Virus record (IMG/VR): IMGVR_UViG_3300041405_000133
Span: 62,001-126,000 of that record
DNA from: a virus
Reading direction: 5' to 3' (one strand)
Length of the DNA: 64,000 bases
The translations under genes were made by a program, and so were the position numbers. The number at the start of each line of letters is the position of its first letter. The stretch's first letter is position 1. Below are positions 1-9,289 of the stretch, one piece after another. The notes under the pieces are model-generated. The model searched no databases and was not told where the DNA came from. It worked only from the letters and a program-made list of their open reading frames with translations.

Positions 1-393
1 CGCATCTACGTTAAGTCCACATCTGTTGGCGAAGTTCGCTGGGAGTTGGATGAGAACTGGGAGAAGCAGACTGGCGATGAGTTCATGGCCGTTGAGTATC
101 CGAAGTTCGGCTTGACCACGTATCACGATTCTGAATCACCGCACCCAAGCCGTCTTAGCGGCCTCGGCGCTGACTTTGACGGTGACACCGGTTCGTCCAC
201 CAAAGTCATGATGAAAGAATCGCTCGAAGAAACTGAGCGGTATCTCGGAACACGCGCTGCATGGGTGAAGCCTTCTGGCGCTCCTCGTGCGTCTGTTGTT
301 TACGATACCTCCGAATTGGTCATTCGTAACCTGACCAGTCGATTCAATCATGTCGTTCAGAACGCTGACACTATTCGTAGGTCGGTTGACTGA
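1..393 (+). CDS. RNA polymerase beta-prime-like subunit, C-terminal end (partial; probable virion RNAP)
   Basis: Reading frame 1 is open from the first base and stops at TGA 391-393, so this is the 3' end of a longer gene. The visible 130 residues contain GADFDGD (about residues 55-61 of the visible part). This matches the universal RNAP beta-prime active-site motif NADFDGD, whose three aspartates hold the catalytic magnesium. About 70 residues follow it, so the polypeptide stops soon after the active site, as expected for a split beta-prime N-terminal part. The next gene encodes a beta-like chain, and the gene order resembles phiKZ gp180-gp178, which encode virion RNAP subunits packaged with the DNA. 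Virion assignment rests on that synteny and on the nearby head genes. Confidence 0.75.
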   Translation, partial: RIYVKSTSVGEVRWELDENWEKQTGDEFMAVEYPKFGLTTYHDSESPHPSRLSGLGADFDGDTGSSTKVMMKESLEETERYLGTRAAWVKPSGAPRASVVYDTSELVIRNLTSRFNHVVQNADTIRRSVD

Positions 394-413
394 TCCACGG
401 GGATATCTCAATC

Positions 414-3400
414 ATGTCTGAAATGTTAAATCTCGACGCATACGTCAGACAGTTCAGTTTGTGGCGGCAATCGGAGATCAATGCTCCTAAGTTGTATCCG
501 ATTGCCAAACTCTGTCTGCCAAAGTTGTCGATCCTGCATTACGCCAACGTTGACGGTGTGTCCGTAGGTCCTCAAGCGTCTGACCAGATCTTCTTGACTC
601 GTCAGGCGCTCCTGTACATCGATCACATGCGTCGCTATGTCGATCCAATTGGGAACCCTGTGAAGACCCTCAGCAACGTCGAGGGTATGATCACTGAGTA
701 CCGCCGCCGGAACCGAGCGTTTCGTCCCATGCGTAAGCTGGAGCGCTTAGAGACTGATAAACAGTCGCTGATCGTCTTCAACTATTCCATGCTGGCGCAC
801 ATCGTCAAGTATTCGGCATCGTTCCGCGCATCGTACTTCATGTGGTACAACATCTACCACGAAGTTATTCTGAACATGAACCATTTGGCGAAGGTTAGTA
901 ATCGCCAACAGTTCATCGAGGTTGACCTCCCTGATGTCATCCCTCCTCTCGCTGCATTGCGTGAGTATTCGAATAACCTTACCGCTCAGACGTTGGCTAA
1001 GTTCCGCACACCTGAAGCTAAGCTCTTGGCTGATCTCTTCATGTGGGCTGGTCCTGAACGCTCCAAGAGTCTGTTCGGTAAACTGGAGTACGACAACCTC
1101 AGCAAGATCAACCTGATCGTTCGTCGTTTGAACGGCTGGGTGGTGATCAACCTCGGATGGTTGGATTCATTCCGTTCTGAGAAGAACCTTCCTGCGGACA
1201 CAGATCCAAAGGAAAAGAAGCAGCGTGAGAAAGGTGAAGAACCAAAGACCTTTGCTCTGCGCTTCCTGAAGCTCATGACCACGATCCACCAAGGCACTAC
1301 TCCTATCGCCACCGAAACTGGCGACGCTGTATTGGAAGAGCCTCTGGTTGAAGTTAACCCAGATGACGCGAAGATCGACTCGCAAGACTTCGACCTCGAA
1401 GACGACCTGACCGCCCTGGGTGATTCCAATCAGCTGATGGACGACGACGTTGAACTCTCCAAGCTTGAGAAAGAACTGGAAGAGCTCGACAAGCTGAAGG
1501 ACATGTACGCCACTTCCGAACAAGTCGACGAAGAAGGTGACCTGATTGAACAGAAGGTTATCAACGTTGACCTCATGGCCCAGAAAGCAGGCGTCGCCAA
1601 AGAAGGCGAGGCAATGCTCAACAAGGCCGATGAGCTGTACGGCAAGGGGTTGCTTACCCAAGGTGAGTATCGTCGCTTAGAGCGCCTCTCAACCGTCTAC
1701 GAGACACTCCCTAACCCCTACGGTGGTGAAGGTAGCTTCGTTGACGCGATGAAGATCACTCGTGAAGACGTTTTGGTCGATCCTAAGGAGTTGACCAACG
1801 ATTCCGTGGTGACTGATAAGTCGCTGGCATTTAGCCGTGTGGATGCTGTTGATCAGAAGTACATCAAGTCTGTACTGAAGAAAGACATCATGCGTGCTGT
1901 GTCTTCGATGCAGAAAGGCGCCGTAGCGATTACGAGTTACGTGGTTGATCGTAAGATCGATGCCGTGAACGATCGTGAGATGCACATCGTCAAGTTTGCG
2001 CCGGCTGTGGGTATTCCTTCCACAGTTAAGTTCGAGCTTCCGACTATTCGTGAAGATGGCACGTTCCTGTATAACGGTACTGAGTACCGCATGCGGAAAC
2101 AACGTTCCGACTTGCCGATCCGTAAGGTAGGTCCTAACCGAGTGGCGCTCTCCAGCTACTACTCGAAGATCTTCGTTGAACGGTCGAACCGTAAGAAGTT
2201 CGATTATGGCAAATGGCTGTTGGGTCAACTGACTGTTAAATGTCTTGATCCAGATGATCCGCACATCAGCAACGCTGTACTGTCTGATGCAACCAACTTC
2301 AAAGCTGACGTACCGATGGTCTACTCGACTATCGCCGGTAGCATTGCTGGGTTCACGGTTGATAAGCTGGATCTGTACTTCGATTACAAACACCGGATCA
2401 AGAAGTTCAACTACACCAAGGAAGAACTGTCGCTCGAGAAAGGCGGCTACGTTCTCTGCGGTCGTTCCAAGATGGGTCCGCTGGTCATGGCTCCTAACGG
2501 CATGATCTACGTTCATTGGAAGAATGAGCTGCAAGACCTGGGTACGGTTGAGTCTCTGTGCGGTATCGAGATTGGTCCTGATTCGACGCCGATGTACATG
2601 GCTGAGATGAAGATCTACTCGAAGACCATTCCGGTAGGCTTTGCACTGGCGTACCTACTGGGTATCGACGAACTGCTGAAAGTGCTTAACGTCGTTCCAC
2701 GACGCGCATTGGTTGGCGAACGTCTGAACCTTCAGGCTGATGAGTACGCAATCCGCTTTAAGAACGAATCGCTGATCTTCAAGCGCAGCGACGTAATGGC
2801 GGGTATGCTGCTCAGTGGCTTTAACCTTTACCATTCCGTCATCCGGAACTACGACATTGAACTGTTTAACGACAGGGATGTGTACGCTGCTGTACTTGAG
2901 CGCAGTGGTGTAGGTTCGCGCTATGTTCGTGAGTTGGATGCGTTGAACACTTTGTTCATCGACCCGATTACTCAGGACCTGCTCGAATGGATGAAAGAAC
3001 CTACGACCTTCACTGGTCTTCTGGTTCGTGCTACCGAGATGCTCCAAACCAACATGGTGCGTGTGCGCCGTGAAGATAAGGATCGTCTGGTAGAAGGTCT
3101 GGAAAGGGTTCGTGGTTACGAACGTGTGGCGGGTGTGGTTTACGAGACACTCTCGAAGGCTATCCGTTCTTACACCACTCGTTCGGCTACTGGCCGGGCA
3201 TCTGTGGTGGTTAACCCGAACGACACCATCAACGCCCTGGTGCAAGATCCAACCACATCTCCAGTAAACAACATCAACCCGATCCACAGTCTGCGGGAAC
3301 GGGAAGTTATCACCTTTGGTGGTCGTGGTGGTCGTAGCCGTCGTGCGATGGTTGCAAACACCCGTCTGTTTACTGATGAAGACATGGGCTTTATCTCGGA

Positions 3401-4688
3401 AGGTACGGTTGACTCCGGTGACGTGGCAATCATCACCTATCTGTCTCCGAACTCCAACCTGACCTCTGTACGTGGTACGGTTCGGATGTACGACGCAGAA
3501 CGGGATGGTGCATCCGCATTGTTCTCTACCGCAGGCTTGCTCAGCTTCGGTGCGGACGGCGATGACCCTAAACGTCTGAACTTCATTCAAGTACAACACG
3601 GTCACGGTATCATGACTGTGGGGTCAGAAGTTCAAGGCGCTCGTACCGGCATGGAGCGAGTGATCGCTTCTCGGATGAGTCCTGAGTTTGCTGTTACCGC
3701 GAAGCAAGATGGCGAGGTTACTGAGATCGCCGCTGATGCAATCACCATTACCATGAAAGACGGTACTGTTGCTAAGTATCCGCTTGGATTGGTTCACACG
3801 ACTGCCGAAGGTTCTGTCTATCCGAACACCATCGCCACTACCCTTAAGGTTGGTGAGAAGGTCAAGGAGTTCGACGTCATTACCTACAACCAAGGCTTCT
3901 TCAAACCAAGCCTGTTGGACAAGCGTCGCGTTGACTACATGAACGGTTGCATTGGTCGCATCGCACTTCGTGAAGCCACGTATACCGTAGAAGACAGTAG
4001 CTCCATCTCTGTTGATTTCGCCAAACGTATGGGTACTTACGTTAGTAAGCTCAAGACGATTGTAGTCGACTTCCATGACGGCATTAGTGGGTTGGTTAAG
4101 GTGGGTGATAAGACTGACCTTGACACAATTCTATGCACGATTGAAGGCGCGGTTTCGTCTGCTGCCGGGCTTTATGACGACGCTACGCGGGAGACACTCC
4201 GTAACTGGGCAGCGATGACGCCTAAGGCTAAGGCCGTGGGTGAGGTTGCCAAGGTCGAGGTCTTTTACAACGGTGAGATCGACTCGATGTCCGACAGCCT
4301 GATGGAAATCGTGGCTGATTCGGAGAAAGAGCGCAAACGCTCTGCCAAACGTCTGGGTAAGGAATACGTTCCTGCTCGCGTAGGACGCAACGTTCGTATC
4401 GACGGACACACGCTTGAAGACCGTCAGGCAATCATCATGATTTACATCACCACCCCGGTGGGAATGGGTATCGGCGATAAGCTGGTAATTGCCAACCAGA
4501 TGAAGTCTACAGTCGGTGAAATCCTCATCGGTAGCAACCGGACACTTGAGGGTGAGTTCATCGACGCGATCTTCGGTGCCAAGTCGGTTATTGACCGGAT
4601 CGTAACAAGTCCGTTCGATATCGGAACGACCAATACCGTCCTGCGGTTTATCGGTGAAGAAGCATACGCCGATTACTTTGGCGAGTAA
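414..4688 (+). CDS. RNA polymerase beta-like subunit, single chain (probable virion RNAP)
   Basis: A 1424-residue protein with scattered beta-subunit signatures. Around residues 551-568 the segment GTFLYNGTEYRMRKQRSDL resembles the bacterial beta segment GTFVINGTERVVVSQ. Around 1059-1083 lie VQHGHGIMTVGSEVQG and TGMER. Near 1354-1372 GDKLVIANQMKSTVGEIL resembles the GDKMAGRHGNKG region. N- and C-terminal beta halves are therefore fused here, unlike the non-virion enzyme later in the window, whose C-terminal half is a separate gene. Residues about 265-395 form a very acidic, partly coiled-coil insert (for example SKLEKELEELDKLKDMY). Its role in early transcription from the virion is inferred from synteny with phiKZ gp178. 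Starts 21 bases after the preceding stop. Confidence 0.8.
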   Translation: MSEMLNLDAYVRQFSLWRQSEINAPKLYPIAKLCLPKLSILHYANVDGVSVGPQASDQIFLTRQALLYIDHMRRYVDPIGNPVKTLSNVEGMITEYRRRNRAFRPMRKLERLETDKQSLIVFNYSMLAHIVKYSASFRASYFMWYNIYHEVILNMNHLAKVSNRQQFIEVDLPDVIPPLAALREYSNNLTAQTLAKFRTPEAKLLADLFMWAGPERSKSLFGKLEYDNLSKINLIVRRLNGWVVINLGWLDSFRSEKNLPADTDPKEKKQREKGEEPKTFALRFLKLMTTIHQGTTPIATETGDAVLEEPLVEVNPDDAKIDSQDFDLEDDLTALGDSNQLMDDDVELSKLEKELEELDKLKDMYATSEQVDEEGDLIEQKVINVDLMAQKAGVAKEGEAMLNKADELYGKGLLTQGEYRRLERLSTVYETLPNPYGGEGSFVDAMKITREDVLVDPKELTNDSVVTDKSLAFSRVDAVDQKYIKSVLKKDIMRAVSSMQKGAVAITSYVVDRKIDAVNDREMHIVKFAPAVGIPSTVKFELPTIREDGTFLYNGTEYRMRKQRSDLPIRKVGPNRVALSSYYSKIFVERSNRKKFDYGKWLLGQLTVKCLDPDDPHISNAVLSDATNFKADVPMVYSTIAGSIAGFTVDKLDLYFDYKHRIKKFNYTKEELSLEKGGYVLCGRSKMGPLVMAPNGMIYVHWKNELQDLGTVESLCGIEIGPDSTPMYMAEMKIYSKTIPVGFALAYLLGIDELLKVLNVVPRRALVGERLNLQADEYAIRFKNESLIFKRSDVMAGMLLSGFNLYHSVIRNYDIELFNDRDVYAAVLERSGVGSRYVRELDALNTLFIDPITQDLLEWMKEPTTFTGLLVRATEMLQTNMVRVRREDKDRLVEGLERVRGYERVAGVVYETLSKAIRSYTTRSATGRASVVVNPNDTINALVQDPTTSPVNNINPIHSLREREVITFGGRGGRSRRAMVANTRLFTDEDMGFISEGTVDSGDVAIITYLSPNSNLTSVRGTVRMYDAERDGASALFSTAGLLSFGADGDDPKRLNFIQVQHGHGIMTVGSEVQGARTGMERVIASRMSPEFAVTAKQDGEVTEIAADAITITMKDGTVAKYPLGLVHTTAEGSVYPNTIATTLKVGEKVKEFDVITYNQGFFKPSLLDKRRVDYMNGCIGRIALREATYTVEDSSSISVDFAKRMGTYVSKLKTIVVDFHDGISGLVKVGDKTDLDTILCTIEGAVSSAAGLYDDATRETLRNWAAMTPKAKAVGEVAKVEVFYNGEIDSMSDSLMEIVADSEKERKRSAKRLGKEYVPARVGRNVRIDGHTLEDRQAIIMIYITTPVGMGIGDKLVIANQMKSTVGEILIGSNRTLEGEFIDAIFGAKSVIDRIVTSPFDIGTTNTVLRFIGEEAYADYFGE

Positions 4689-4699
4689 ATAAAAACACA

Positions 4700-4730
4700 C
4701 CACTCCCGGAAGACCGGGAGTGGCTGTATG
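4700..4730 (+). terminator. Stem-loop after the beta-like gene
   Basis: A perfect 10-bp stem (CCACTCCCGG, 4700-4709; CCGGGAGTGG, 4714-4723) closes an AAGA loop. It is followed by CTGTATG rather than a clean T-run. It separates the RNAP gene from the next operon. The trailing TATG at 4727-4730 fits the stem-loop/TATG pattern seen elsewhere in the window. Confidence 0.75.
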
Positions 4731-4752
4731 TATATAGTCGAGGTATTTCCTG

Positions 4753-4944
4753 ATGTCTCCCAACGAAATTAAGAATTTGCCGATTCTGGCAACCGCCATC
4801 CAATTGATCGGCGATGTCGCGCTGAACGTTATCGGCAACGACGTTGCTGCTGAAGTTGACGGCGTGAAGATCACCCAGTCCTCGGTCAAAGTTCTGGCCG
4901 TTGCCTCCCTGAACAAAGTACTGAGCGAGAAATGCCATGCTTGA
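4753..4944 (+). CDS. Small hypothetical protein (63 aa)
   Basis: A 63-residue, mostly hydrophobic and Val/Ala/Ile-rich protein (for example DVALNVIGNDVAAEVDGVKI) with no recognised domain. It is the first gene after a terminator-like stem-loop, with an AGGTATTTCCTG stretch upstream of the ATG. Its last codons overlap the start of the next gene by 8 bases, which suggests translational coupling. C-ending codons point to good expression. It could be a small partner of the downstream structural protein; nothing in the sequence proves this. Confidence 0.7.
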   Translation: MSPNEIKNLPILATAIQLIGDVALNVIGNDVAAEVDGVKITQSSVKVLAVASLNKVLSEKCHA

Positions 4945-6328
4945 GCCTAGCGCTATTGCCGCAGCAATTCCCCTTTCCCAGATGTTGGCTGAGAAAGGCA
5001 TCTCGCTGGATGCCCACGCTGACACTCCTCTCGCCTGCATCGTCCGTGACGCTCCGCTGATTGGTTTCAATCCGGGTGAATCGAGCTACGATGCAATCAG
5101 TGCTGCATTGCTGAATGCAAGCCGTGGCGAAACCCACGCCGCTCTGCTGTCCGAGTGCATCGAGTTGGTGACCACTTCGGTTCGCCGTACTCTGGACTTC
5201 TCCCGTAACACCGTGATCCCTCACGTTCGCCGTGTACTGGAATCGTTCACTGCCCGTCTGGAAGGTCTGGACATCGTTCCTTTGCCGTTCACGCTGAAGT
5301 TCAACTACCTGCCTGAGATCTACAAGCTGGCTCCTGGCTTGCAGTTCGTTGAGCGTTGGGAAAACAACCCAATGGCCAGCATGCCGGGTGCGTTGACTCT
5401 GGGTACTTACTCCCCAGCTGAAATCGAAACCCTGGCGCAGCTGACCGACGAAGGTGGTTTCAACGAATCCCTCAAGGAACTGTTGAATGCCGAGGAAGGT
5501 CGTGGCCTGTCCGCAATCGCTGACGTCCTGAGCGGCCGCGTAGGTATCGCCAATATGCCGGTAGAGTTCTCTCTGCCGCTGGCTATTGTTCTGCGTAACA
5601 TCGAAACGCCGAAAGAAGGCGTGCAGTCTTCGCTGACTGCGTACAACGATGCTCGTTCGGTTCTGTCCAACGTCGCTGCCAAGCGTGCGCTGAGCCTGAT
5701 CGACCAGCTGAACATCCAGATCAAGAACAAGTCCCTGTATAAGGGTAACTTTGTAAAAGAGCTGGGCGTGATCGAACTAACCGGTGAGGTTTACAAGATC
5801 CTTCTGAACGAAGGTCTGACTTCTGAAGCCGTGATCGGTAACGAACTGATCGGCCGGAAGTACATCGGTGGGCAGATGCTCAACCCTGAGATCATTGCTG
5901 AACTGACTGACGTCTATGCTCGCGATTACGCTACACGCAAGCAGGCTGTCAGCATCAGCAAGCACGAACACACCCGTAAGGCTCTGCAAGCTGTTCTGCG
6001 TGAAGACGTGAACATGATCGCAGAGAAGGGCGAGTTCGTGATCGAAGGTGACAACGCCGAGAAGGCGTGGGGTCGTCTGCGTCAGTTCATCGACGCTCTG
6101 TACGAACACAACGGTCTGCAATTCGAACCGTCGGGTATCATCACTGCGGCTATCTGCGTGGTTTGGTACGCCCACACCGACGCGGCCCGTGTGATCGACA
6201 TCATGTTCAAGGTCGAGAAAGAGCAGCCTGGCCTGCCGGCGAAAGAAGTAGCTACCCTCGCCACCATTCAGTATCTGAGTGAGTGGGTTGGCAGCATGAT
6301 GCTTCCTACGAAGGCTGAAGCTGCTTAA
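4937..6328 (+). CDS. Probable virion structural protein (phiKZ gp177-like by position)
   Basis: A 463-residue, largely helical protein of no family I recognise. It contains segments such as IVPLPFTLKFNYLPEIYKLA (about residues 113-132) and NELIGRKYIGGQMLNPEII (about residues 303-321). It overlaps the 63-residue gene by 8 bases and lies between the RNAP beta gene and the prohead protease, the place of phiKZ gp177. The many GCC, CTG and GGC codons resemble those of the structural genes here. A head or inner-head structural role is likely from context only. Confidence 0.65.
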   Translation: MLEPSAIAAAIPLSQMLAEKGISLDAHADTPLACIVRDAPLIGFNPGESSYDAISAALLNASRGETHAALLSECIELVTTSVRRTLDFSRNTVIPHVRRVLESFTARLEGLDIVPLPFTLKFNYLPEIYKLAPGLQFVERWENNPMASMPGALTLGTYSPAEIETLAQLTDEGGFNESLKELLNAEEGRGLSAIADVLSGRVGIANMPVEFSLPLAIVLRNIETPKEGVQSSLTAYNDARSVLSNVAAKRALSLIDQLNIQIKNKSLYKGNFVKELGVIELTGEVYKILLNEGLTSEAVIGNELIGRKYIGGQMLNPEIIAELTDVYARDYATRKQAVSISKHEHTRKALQAVLREDVNMIAEKGEFVIEGDNAEKAWGRLRQFIDALYEHNGLQFEPSGIITAAICVVWYAHTDAARVIDIMFKVEKEQPGLPAKEVATLATIQYLSEWVGSMMLPTKAEAA

Positions 6329-6347
6329 TCATCAAGGGGCGTGACGT

Positions 6348-7070
6348 ATGCTTTCATCGGTATATAAACGCTCGAAGGCCCGTGTGGATGCTTGTCTCAA
6401 GAAGGCAGGCACCACATTCATCGCGATGGAACCTTTGCGGATTCATATCCCTGAACGGTTTGCTGAACGTGGTCTGGCTGTGATCGAGGATGTCTCGTAC
6501 ATCCTCGGTTGTTTGGCCATTATCACCGAAGACAACTATTACGCTCCATCCACTGTTACGGCTATGTTGAAGACAGAGCCTGACCGTGTGGGTCGTATCG
6601 TGATCGATGACGTCGGGTATATCGAGCTCAGCTACAACAAAGGTTCAAAGGTCATCGCGTCTACGGAACCGGTCGTGGTGGATAACCTACCTCACCGCAT
6701 CTATACCGAGCTTCTAGGTAAAGGTCGTATTCCGTGGTATTACGATTACACCGACATTCCGTTCATCTTCCGCGAATCCCTTAAATACAATGGTGTGCGT
6801 TTAGGCGCGGATCTTGCTATTTGGGAATACATCGCAGCGCAACTGTGCCGTGACCCGGATAACCCGACCAGATACTGGCGGCAGGTTCCGAACGCCAAAG
6901 CTCTGCTGGCAACTAAGTCACCGTACTTTGTGGCTCTTCGTAACGTGAGTATTGGCTCAACCAACATGACGGCCCGTCTGGGCGGCTCTTATTTCGACCC
7001 AGGTATGACCAGTACGTTGGCGAATCCATCCGATCGTAATGAACGGTTCGAGACGGTATTGCGTCGATAA
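6348..7070 (+). CDS. Conserved hypothetical virion-block protein (phiKZ gp176-like by position)
   Basis: A 240-residue protein with no recognised motif. It looks mixed alpha/beta, with aromatic-rich stretches (GKGRIPWYYDYTDIPFIFRE, about residues 124-143). It starts 19 bases after the previous stop behind AAGGGGCGTG, and ends 11 bases before the prohead protease. Its position immediately upstream of the protease matches phiKZ gp176. Codon use is less biased than in the flanking genes, suggesting a lower-copy component. Confidence 0.6.
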   Translation: MLSSVYKRSKARVDACLKKAGTTFIAMEPLRIHIPERFAERGLAVIEDVSYILGCLAIITEDNYYAPSTVTAMLKTEPDRVGRIVIDDVGYIELSYNKGSKVIASTEPVVVDNLPHRIYTELLGKGRIPWYYDYTDIPFIFRESLKYNGVRLGADLAIWEYIAAQLCRDPDNPTRYWRQVPNAKALLATKSPYFVALRNVSIGSTNMTARLGGSYFDPGMTSTLANPSDRNERFETVLRR

Positions 7071-7081
7071 GGAATAGAATC

Positions 7082-7888
7082 ATGGGCATGCCTTCCATTC
7101 AATTGCCGAACTCCAGTCAGGTCAGCTCCTACAGTAGCATCGCTTTGGCGAATAGCGGCAAGAAGGGCGTTCTGAAGGATGTAGGTAACGGCTATAAAGA
7201 AATCCTGCTGGGGGCATTCGGTGCCTTCGGTAACGGCGGCTGGCTTTATGACACCGCCTCTGCAATGCGTTATCTGGAGAACGACCAAGAGTTCCTGCGT
7301 ATGATGCAGGCTGGTCGTATCCGTGGCGAGTGGGGTCACCCAGTTCGTCCGCCAGGCATGAGCGACCAAGATTGGTTCGTTCGTATCTGTACGATCGTTG
7401 AAGCCAACATGTGCTGCCACATTCGCCGCGTTCGTCCTTCGTTGGATACCGTGGTTGACGAACGTGGCCGTAAGGTCATCGCCCTGATCGGCGAAGTCAA
7501 GCCTTCTGGTAAGGAAGCCAAGGCATTTGGCGACATGCTGGACAATCCGGATGAAGACGTAAACTTCTCCATCCGTTGCTTTGCGAAGAAGAACTTCGGC
7601 AACATGACCAAACACATGACCAAGATCATCACTTGGGACTTCGTGTTTGATCCGGGCATTGCCCTGACCACAAAGTACAACACTCCGAGCATGGAGTCGA
7701 AGAGCGTGACTCGTCAGCTTGACGAGGCTGAGTTCAACCTCGAGCGTCTGCGCAATGGTTTCGACCACACGCGTCAGAACAACTCCGAAGAGAGCTTCGA
7801 AAGCGTTGCTCCAGCGGTAGAGATCCTCGGTTCTCTCTATGAGAAGACCAAGTCTCAAATCTTCGTCCCTACCTCTCTCGGCTGGTAA
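7082..7888 (+). CDS. Prohead maturation protease (phiKZ gp175-like, S78/T4 gp21 type)
   Basis: A 268-residue serine protease candidate. Residues 81-87 (RGEWGHP, His86) fit the catalytic-His pattern GE-x-x-HP of phage prohead proteases. Residues 161-166 (NFSIRC, Ser163) fit the nucleophile strand, and ITWDFVFD (about 183-190) offers the aspartate. In phiKZ the homologous gp175 cleaves head proteins after glutamate in S-x-E type sites (family knowledge). The next two genes encode proteins with STE-S sites at the end of an acidic N-terminal region, as expected for substrates. AAGGA lies 8 bases before the ATG. Confidence 0.8.
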   Translation: MGMPSIQLPNSSQVSSYSSIALANSGKKGVLKDVGNGYKEILLGAFGAFGNGGWLYDTASAMRYLENDQEFLRMMQAGRIRGEWGHPVRPPGMSDQDWFVRICTIVEANMCCHIRRVRPSLDTVVDERGRKVIALIGEVKPSGKEAKAFGDMLDNPDEDVNFSIRCFAKKNFGNMTKHMTKIITWDFVFDPGIALTTKYNTPSMESKSVTRQLDEAEFNLERLRNGFDHTRQNNSEESFESVAPAVEILGSLYEKTKSQIFVPTSLGW

Positions 7889-7915
7889 TTAGCCAACACA
7901 ACTAGGATTGCATCC

Positions 7916-9280
7916 ATGAGCAAAGATCTCCTGCTTCAATACGGCATCGAGTCTGGTGAAGTAGCGCCAGAACCTGAGCTGGCCACCCAGACCGCTGAAG
8001 AAGTTCTGACCGAAGTGTTGGTCGAAGAAGTAGCCGCTGGCGACGATACCCTGTCCAGTCACATGGAGCAGGTTGAAGAAACCAAGGACATCGCCGAACA
8101 GCTGGAAGAACTGGCTGAACGTACCGAAGCTCTGGCTGATGCTCAGGAAGAAAATCCTCCTGCCGCTGAAGTCGTAGCAGTGTCCACCGAATCCGCCAAT
8201 CGCGAATTCCGCACCATCATGCGTGCCAATCGTCTGCCTTTCGTAGCGTCCAGCTTCGAGGCCAACGAATCCGGCAACCGCCTGCGCGATCTGGCCTCCG
8301 ACGCCCGTCGCGTACAGCGTATCGCTGAAGGTCACCGCGCCAACCTGTTGGATCTGTCCAACGAAGGTGCCATCTCGCGTTTCCTGAACCGTGATGAAAG
8401 CAAGATCGCCAAAGGCATCAACGCACTGGGCGCTGCCGAAGCTTCCTTGTCGGGCAGCCTGCAATCCCTGAAAGACCACCCGGTCATCATCACTCATGAC
8501 GGGATTGCTGGGTTCCTGACCCAAGGCGATTCTCCTGTCATGAACTTGAAGCAGGGTGTCGAGAAAGATGCTGCGCATCTGTCCCATTGCCACGACGCTG
8601 TCACCAAGTCCCTGGCTACCATCGGTTCTCTGGCTAACGGCCTGAAGGCTAATGGCGCTACCAAGGGTTCGGCTGTATCGAAGATCCTGGGCGGTAACTT
8701 CCTGGGTGATCTCAGTGGCTGCGCTACCAAAGGTCCTGCTCTGATGGGCAACCACGCGTTCCTGGTTGACGGTGCTGCCGAACACGGCGTTCCTAAACTG
8801 AAACGCGTTCGCGACACCGCGAAGAAAGATGCCAAAGGTACTGGTCGTCACATCGCTATCGGTGTTGCTGTCGGCGTTATCGTCGGTCTCGCAGTCGGTG
8901 CAGTAGTAGGCGGCGTTGTCGGCCACCTGGCCGGTAAACAAGTCAACCGTGAGGGTAGTCAAGCCAAGTCCGCAGCTTCTGCTGCCGATCTGGTTAGCGC
9001 TATCAACACCGTGAAGGGCTTCAATAAGATCACCGACTACAAAGTCGATACCGACGCAATCGATAAGTCTCTCAAAGAAGCCAAAGCTTCGATGGGCGAA
9101 TTGTCGGCCGAAGACAAGGCTGCTACCAAGAAAGCGATCAGCGCTCTGGAAGACGCAATCTCCCGTCTGGTGATCATCGCCGACTGCGCTTACGAGCAGG
9201 CGTTCTACGACATCACCACCATGGCATCTGTTGTTACCGCAGTGGCCAAACAAGCTGGCAAACAAGCCGGCGACGAATAA
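7916..9280 (+). CDS. Inner-head (inner body) protein with cleaved propeptide, paralog 1
   Basis: A 454-residue protein whose first 92 residues are strongly acidic (EELAERTEALADAQEENPP) and end in S90-T91-E92 followed by Ser, a good prohead-protease site. The mature part is helical. At about residues 311-342 it has a Gly/Val-rich hydrophobic stretch (IAIGVAVGVIVGLAVG, then AVVGGVVGHLAG) long enough to span a membrane. It is paralogous to the next gene across its length: both share STES-x-NREF, DARRV and FL-x-RDESK motifs. Position beside the protease and strongly C-ending codons fit an abundant processed inner-head protein like the phiKZ gp93/gp95/gp97 family. Confidence 0.75.
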   Translation: MSKDLLLQYGIESGEVAPEPELATQTAEEVLTEVLVEEVAAGDDTLSSHMEQVEETKDIAEQLEELAERTEALADAQEENPPAAEVVAVSTESANREFRTIMRANRLPFVASSFEANESGNRLRDLASDARRVQRIAEGHRANLLDLSNEGAISRFLNRDESKIAKGINALGAAEASLSGSLQSLKDHPVIITHDGIAGFLTQGDSPVMNLKQGVEKDAAHLSHCHDAVTKSLATIGSLANGLKANGATKGSAVSKILGGNFLGDLSGCATKGPALMGNHAFLVDGAAEHGVPKLKRVRDTAKKDAKGTGRHIAIGVAVGVIVGLAVGAVVGGVVGHLAGKQVNREGSQAKSAASAADLVSAINTVKGFNKITDYKVDTDAIDKSLKEAKASMGELSAEDKAATKKAISALEDAISRLVIIADCAYEQAFYDITTMASVVTAVAKQAGKQAGDE

Positions 9281-9289
9281 GGGGCAGTC

